In this document: positions 60,921 to 64,000 of the stretch, one piece after another
How positions within the stretch are numbered: position 1 is the stretch's first letter
Layout: each line of letters starts with the position of its first letter
Source: a virus
Reading direction: 5' to 3' (one strand)
Virus record (IMG/VR): IMGVR_UViG_3300030451_003654
Coordinates: 1-64,000 of that record
DNA: 64,000 bases
The notes under the pieces: generated by a model
Database searches by the model: none
Seen by the model: only the letters and a program-made list of their open reading frames with translations
Told to the model about the DNA's origin: nothing
Position numbers and translations under genes: made by a program

Positions 60921-62322
60921 AAAAAGCACCTCCCTTTGTTGGTGTAGTAGGGGTTGAACTAAACAGACTACCACTATCTATATCTAAAAATGTATCGGAA
61001 AAAGTCTTTGTTGCATAATTGGCTAAAGCAAGAGCAATTACTATATCATCATGTGCGCCTACACCTTCAATTTTACCATGTGCATTAATTCCAAATGCGC
61101 CTAATTCTTGAGTAATCATATTAGTTACAGACTTAGATGCTTCATTTTGCATAGGTAAAACTATCTTCCCATTATCAATATTCATTTGTAAATTTAATAT
61201 AATTTCTTCCTTTTTCTTTCTACTCATAGTAAATTCTCTAACAGGAAAATCTGAAATATTTTTCAATTCCATAGCAAAAGCCTTAGCAAATGTATTTGTT
61301 TCAATCATGACTACTTCAGGCTTATACCTTCTACACAATTCCATTATGTGTTGTATGTGTTCTCTAAAGTCAAGTCCTTTTGCCCTAAACATATGAACCA
61401 CTTGTTTATTCATGTTTTCATCAACCTCTAAGACCATCATTACAGTATAATCCCCATTTGCCGAAATAGCAGGGTCATATCCTATATAATATTGAAAACC
61501 CTCTCTCGCAACGCTCTCAAGCGAAGCATAGGGATTCTTACACGCTTTAATTGCATCAGGTTGAAAAAGCATAGTATTTGTACTGATAGGTACGCAAAGA
61601 TATTCTCTTGTAAATTTAGCCGAGCCTATTTCTACCTTTCTCTCTTCAAGCATTTCAAGACTCCAACGATTAGCCCATAAAGCCGTTCCATCTTGCTTAA
61701 TTGCAGGGTATCTTGAAACGGTATATGCGGGGTTTTCTTCTAACTGTACAAATATATCTGTATATGTAAAGGGTGTTCCGACCATTCTCAAAGAAGCCGT
61801 ATGGTGAAGTGTAGGAATCATATCTCCCCAAAACCAATCTGTAACTCTTTGAATAGCGGTCATACTAAATTCTTTCAAAGGGTCGTCAATAATAATTTCT
61901 TGAGGGTGCAATCCACGAATCTGAGAACCTACTGAACGCTCTAATATCTCATTACCATTTGTTAAACGCATAGCCCCAACTGCCCAACCGCCTCTCGGTT
62001 TGAATCTTTTTAATTGTGGGATATTAGTGAACATTCTATCTATGTCTTTCATATGTACCATTGTTTGTTTATGATTAGAAGAAATGTAAAGCATTTGATA
62101 TGGTGGTTCTTGAAAACATAATTGATAAACACACCATGAATGAAAGAAAACAGATTTTCCGTGGTCTCTTGAACAAATAATAACTGTCCTTGAAGTATTA
62201 TTTACAAGGTCTAACCATTCCTCATGAAAGTCGGCTAACTCATACCCTAATACCTTTTCAAAAAAATAAGGAAAATTTCCTTTGGACATCTTCAAATCCA
62301 TTTCTGTTAAAAAATCATCCAT
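60904..62322 (-). CDS. terL: Terminase large subunit (472 aa)
   Basis: Walker A is SRDHGKS (51-57), Walker B is EIIIDDPLKE, and the coupling motif follows (MVGTPFTY). The RNase H-like nuclease domain has YIGYDPAIS, VMIETNTFAKAF and AHDDIVIALALAN with three acidic residues. This is the complete ATPase plus nuclease motor that packages DNA into the prohead. ATG 62322 follows GGTGATTCTA; the upstream in-frame GTG is part of the ribosome-binding site. Confidence 0.95.
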   Translation of the reverse strand: MDDFLTEMDLKMSKGNFPYFFEKVLGYELADFHEEWLDLVNNTSRTVIICSRDHGKSVFFHSWCVYQLCFQEPPYQMLYISSNHKQTMVHMKDIDRMFTNIPQLKRFKPRGGWAVGAMRLTNGNEILERSVGSQIRGLHPQEIIIDDPLKEFSMTAIQRVTDWFWGDMIPTLHHTASLRMVGTPFTYTDIFVQLEENPAYTVSRYPAIKQDGTALWANRWSLEMLEERKVEIGSAKFTREYLCVPISTNTMLFQPDAIKACKNPYASLESVAREGFQYYIGYDPAISANGDYTVMMVLEVDENMNKQVVHMFRAKGLDFREHIQHIMELCRRYKPEVVMIETNTFAKAFAMELKNISDFPVREFTMSRKKKEEIILNLQMNIDNGKIVLPMQNEASKSVTNMITQELGAFGINAHGKIEGVGAHDDIVIALALANYATKTFSDTFLDIDSGSLFSSTPTTPTKGGAFYGINL

Positions 62323-62327
62323 TAGAA

Positions 62328-62963
62328 TCACCTACACTTAAGAATATCCCATGCCTTTTGCATAGCCTTATCTTCTTTCATACTTTCAGGAATATAAATA
62401 GCATAAGTTCTATTTTTACCTTTTAGTACATCATAATGTCTTTGTGGAATATCAGGATGTTTTTCTTCAGCGTTAAGGAATATCTCAAAACCCTCACTTG
62501 TATATTTTGTTAATCTATTTTCGCTATCATTTGATAAATCAAGAACAATAGGTATTTTTCTTTGATTTGCTAAATCTTTTATGAAAGGCATTCTTTTCTC
62601 ATCTAATATTTTATTAAAGCCTCTACCTCTATAATCTACTCCATACATTTCAGGGTGTTTAGGCATACCGCCTACTGTAAAACTACCTGCATCACCAATA
62701 ACATCATCTAATGCTACTGCACCTACCTTAGCAACATAATAACCAAACTCATCAACTATAATCCAAATATAATTTTCAGTACCGCTAAATGTAAAGGGGC
62801 TATCCTTTCTATTTCTTGGTCTTCTATTTGCTTTCTTCCACCTATTACCTATTTCTATAAATCTTTCTTCTGAAATTGGACCAACTATTGTAAAGGTTTC
62901 ACCATTATTTTGGAAAGTTTCTCCCGCAGGTACAGGATATACTTCATCTCTTTCTCCCTTCAC
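62328..62963 (-). CDS. GNAT acetyltransferase-like protein (211 aa)
   Basis: The centre has YVAKVGAVALDDVIGD, then VDYRGRGFNKILDEKRMPFI (a GNAT acetyl-CoA loop-like pattern with R-G-x-G) and VLDLSNDSENRLTKYTSEGFEIF, the usual N..A/L..Y...GF ending. The start is a GTG overlapping the upstream stop. It may acetylate a virion or host protein. It is placed just before the terminase. The fold assignment is moderate. Confidence 0.6.
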   Translation of the reverse strand: MKGERDEVYPVPAGETFQNNGETFTIVGPISEERFIEIGNRWKKANRRPRNRKDSPFTFSGTENYIWIIVDEFGYYVAKVGAVALDDVIGDAGSFTVGGMPKHPEMYGVDYRGRGFNKILDEKRMPFIKDLANQRKIPIVLDLSNDSENRLTKYTSEGFEIFLNAEEKHPDIPQRHYDVLKGKNRTYAIYIPESMKEDKAMQKAWDILKCR

Positions 62964-64000
62964 CTAAACATCCCCTTAACCTTGTAGATAATTTCTGAAG
63001 TAAATCCATAGGTTTCGGCAATATCATTAAATGAAGATTGACTCTTAGTAATATTGTATATATCAATACCGTATAAATCTATATTATGTTCTTCTTTAAT
63101 CATATTTGAAACATATTGAATGTCCTCTAAATCGCTAATATCTAATAACCCATAGTAGATTTTATCTCCCTTCATTTTTCTAAGTATATCAGTTGCTTCT
63201 AACATAGCGTGAGTAATTGGTCCTGTTAGTTTTACATCAGATTCTAATAATTTCTTCTTTACTCTCTCACTTGCTGTTTTAAATCCTCTAATTCTCATAC
63301 CTGTTGTATTGATGTAATTTTCCCATTCATCTGAATTAATTAGGGCTATCAAATTTTCAATACTTACCTGTTCCTCTTTTTGTTTATTATTCCAAAAACT
63401 CAAAGATTCTCCTTCAAAAATAATCTCATCTAATTCAGATTTATCTTCAGTTGCTGAAGCAACATCGTAAAGACTTGCACCAAATAATATTTCACTTCTT
63501 TCAATAATACTATCTAACTCATATGATTCATCTTCTACTACTGAATCTACACCTGCAAAGAATTTAATATAAGCATTTAAAGCATCGCTAAACAAATTAT
63601 TCAAATCATCAGTATAAACTAATTCATTTTGATTTGCTATTCTTCCTAAGAATTTATTTAAAGTGTTTAAATCATCTACTTCTATAATAGGTTCGTTACC
63701 CTCTCTCATAGACCTTCTCGCCATGTTAATATTACTACTTGCAACAATTGAAGGGAAATCTTTGAATGCCTTTGATGTAAAGAATTTAGGTACATCTTCT
63801 AACAAAACCATATTACTTGTTAATGGTTTTACATAAAACTCAGAAATAAGAGTTGTTACAGTTTCTATTTCTTTCATTCTATCTAAATCTACTTGACTCA
63901 TCTTAGGTTGAAGTGTTCTTGTAATACCTCCTAAATATTGAACAGGTGTACTATCTTGTCCACCTCTACCTCTTCTTACAGGTCTATCAGGTACTCTTTG
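62960..64000 (-). CDS. Unknown protein running off the right edge (at least 346 aa)
   Basis: An ATG at 63901 has no ribosome-binding site, and the same frame stays open for 33 more codons to the window end (…VPDRPVRRGRGG…). The gene therefore most likely starts beyond the window. The visible part is helical and acidic, with FAGVDSVVEDESYELDSII and a long C-terminal helical region. No family recognised. It is followed by the GNAT-like gene in a GTGA overlap. Confidence 0.6.
   Translation of the reverse strand, partial: QRVPDRPVRRGRGGQDSTPVQYLGGITRTLQPKMSQVDLDRMKEIETVTTLISEFYVKPLTSNMVLLEDVPKFFTSKAFKDFPSIVASSNINMARRSMREGNEPIIEVDDLNTLNKFLGRIANQNELVYTDDLNNLFSDALNAYIKFFAGVDSVVEDESYELDSIIERSEILFGASLYDVASATEDKSELDEIIFEGESLSFWNNKQKEEQVSIENLIALINSDEWENYINTTGMRIRGFKTASERVKKKLLESDVKLTGPITHAMLEATDILRKMKGDKIYYGLLDISDLEDIQYVSNMIKEEHNIDLYGIDIYNITKSQSSFNDIAETYGFTSEIIYKVKGMFR

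Overview
The window looks like part of the genome of a tailed, double-stranded DNA virus that infects an archaeon. It is AT-rich and densely packed, with many genes overlapping by ATGA or TAATG. Most starts sit behind a GGTGAT- or GGAGTGAT-type Shine-Dalgarno sequence. The information-processing genes are archaeal/eukaryotic in type: family B DNA polymerase, PCNA, RFC small subunit, a PriS/PriL-like primase, ATP-dependent ligases, an XPF-type nuclease, a TFB-like protein and a possible histone fold. The virion genes follow the HK97-fold/siphovirus plan. This combination matches the magrovirus type described for uncultured Marine Group II Euryarchaeota. That assignment is inference from gene content; no host marker is visible.

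Left half (1-25042, all rightward). It opens with the tail of an upstream gene and a TATA-like promoter near 126-135. An early-type accessory region follows, with a TFB-like transcription factor, an E1/ThiF-like adenylating enzyme, a JAMM metalloprotease and many very small zinc-finger or single-membrane-helix proteins. The replication and recombination genes are next: histone-like protein, ligase, P-loop ATPase, RFC, SSB-like protein, Sak4-type ATPase, PCNA, IMPDH/GMP reductase-like enzyme, PolB, HNH nuclease, Cas4/RecB-type nuclease, primase, XPF-type nuclease, helicase-like ATPase and a DEDD exonuclease. PolB and one zinc-finger protein carry PCNA-binding (PIP) motifs.

The two halves converge on a terminator region at about 25071-25150. 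The right half (25124-64000, all leftward) is the virion module. From the right edge it runs: two unassigned genes (one GNAT-like), large terminase, a LAGLIDADG-containing protein, portal, large coiled-coil proteins, an unusual 835-aa ligase-domain protein, prohead protease with a nested scaffold, major capsid protein, minor head proteins, head-tail connectors, tail tube, a frameshifted tail-assembly chaperone pair, tape measure, then tail-tip, LamG-like and fibre proteins including one of 2532 residues. There is no sheath gene, so a siphovirus-like tail is expected. I saw no integrase, lysozyme-like lysin, tRNA, CRISPR array or insertion sequence.

Points most worth a second look are the TFB, E1-like and JAMM cluster, the ligase-domain protein inside the capsid cassette, the nested scaffold whose leader matches that of the major capsid protein, the canonical -1 frameshift site in the tail chaperone genes, and the leaderless-type TATA promoter in front of the capsid cassette. 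No gene-free stretch exceeds 300 bases.
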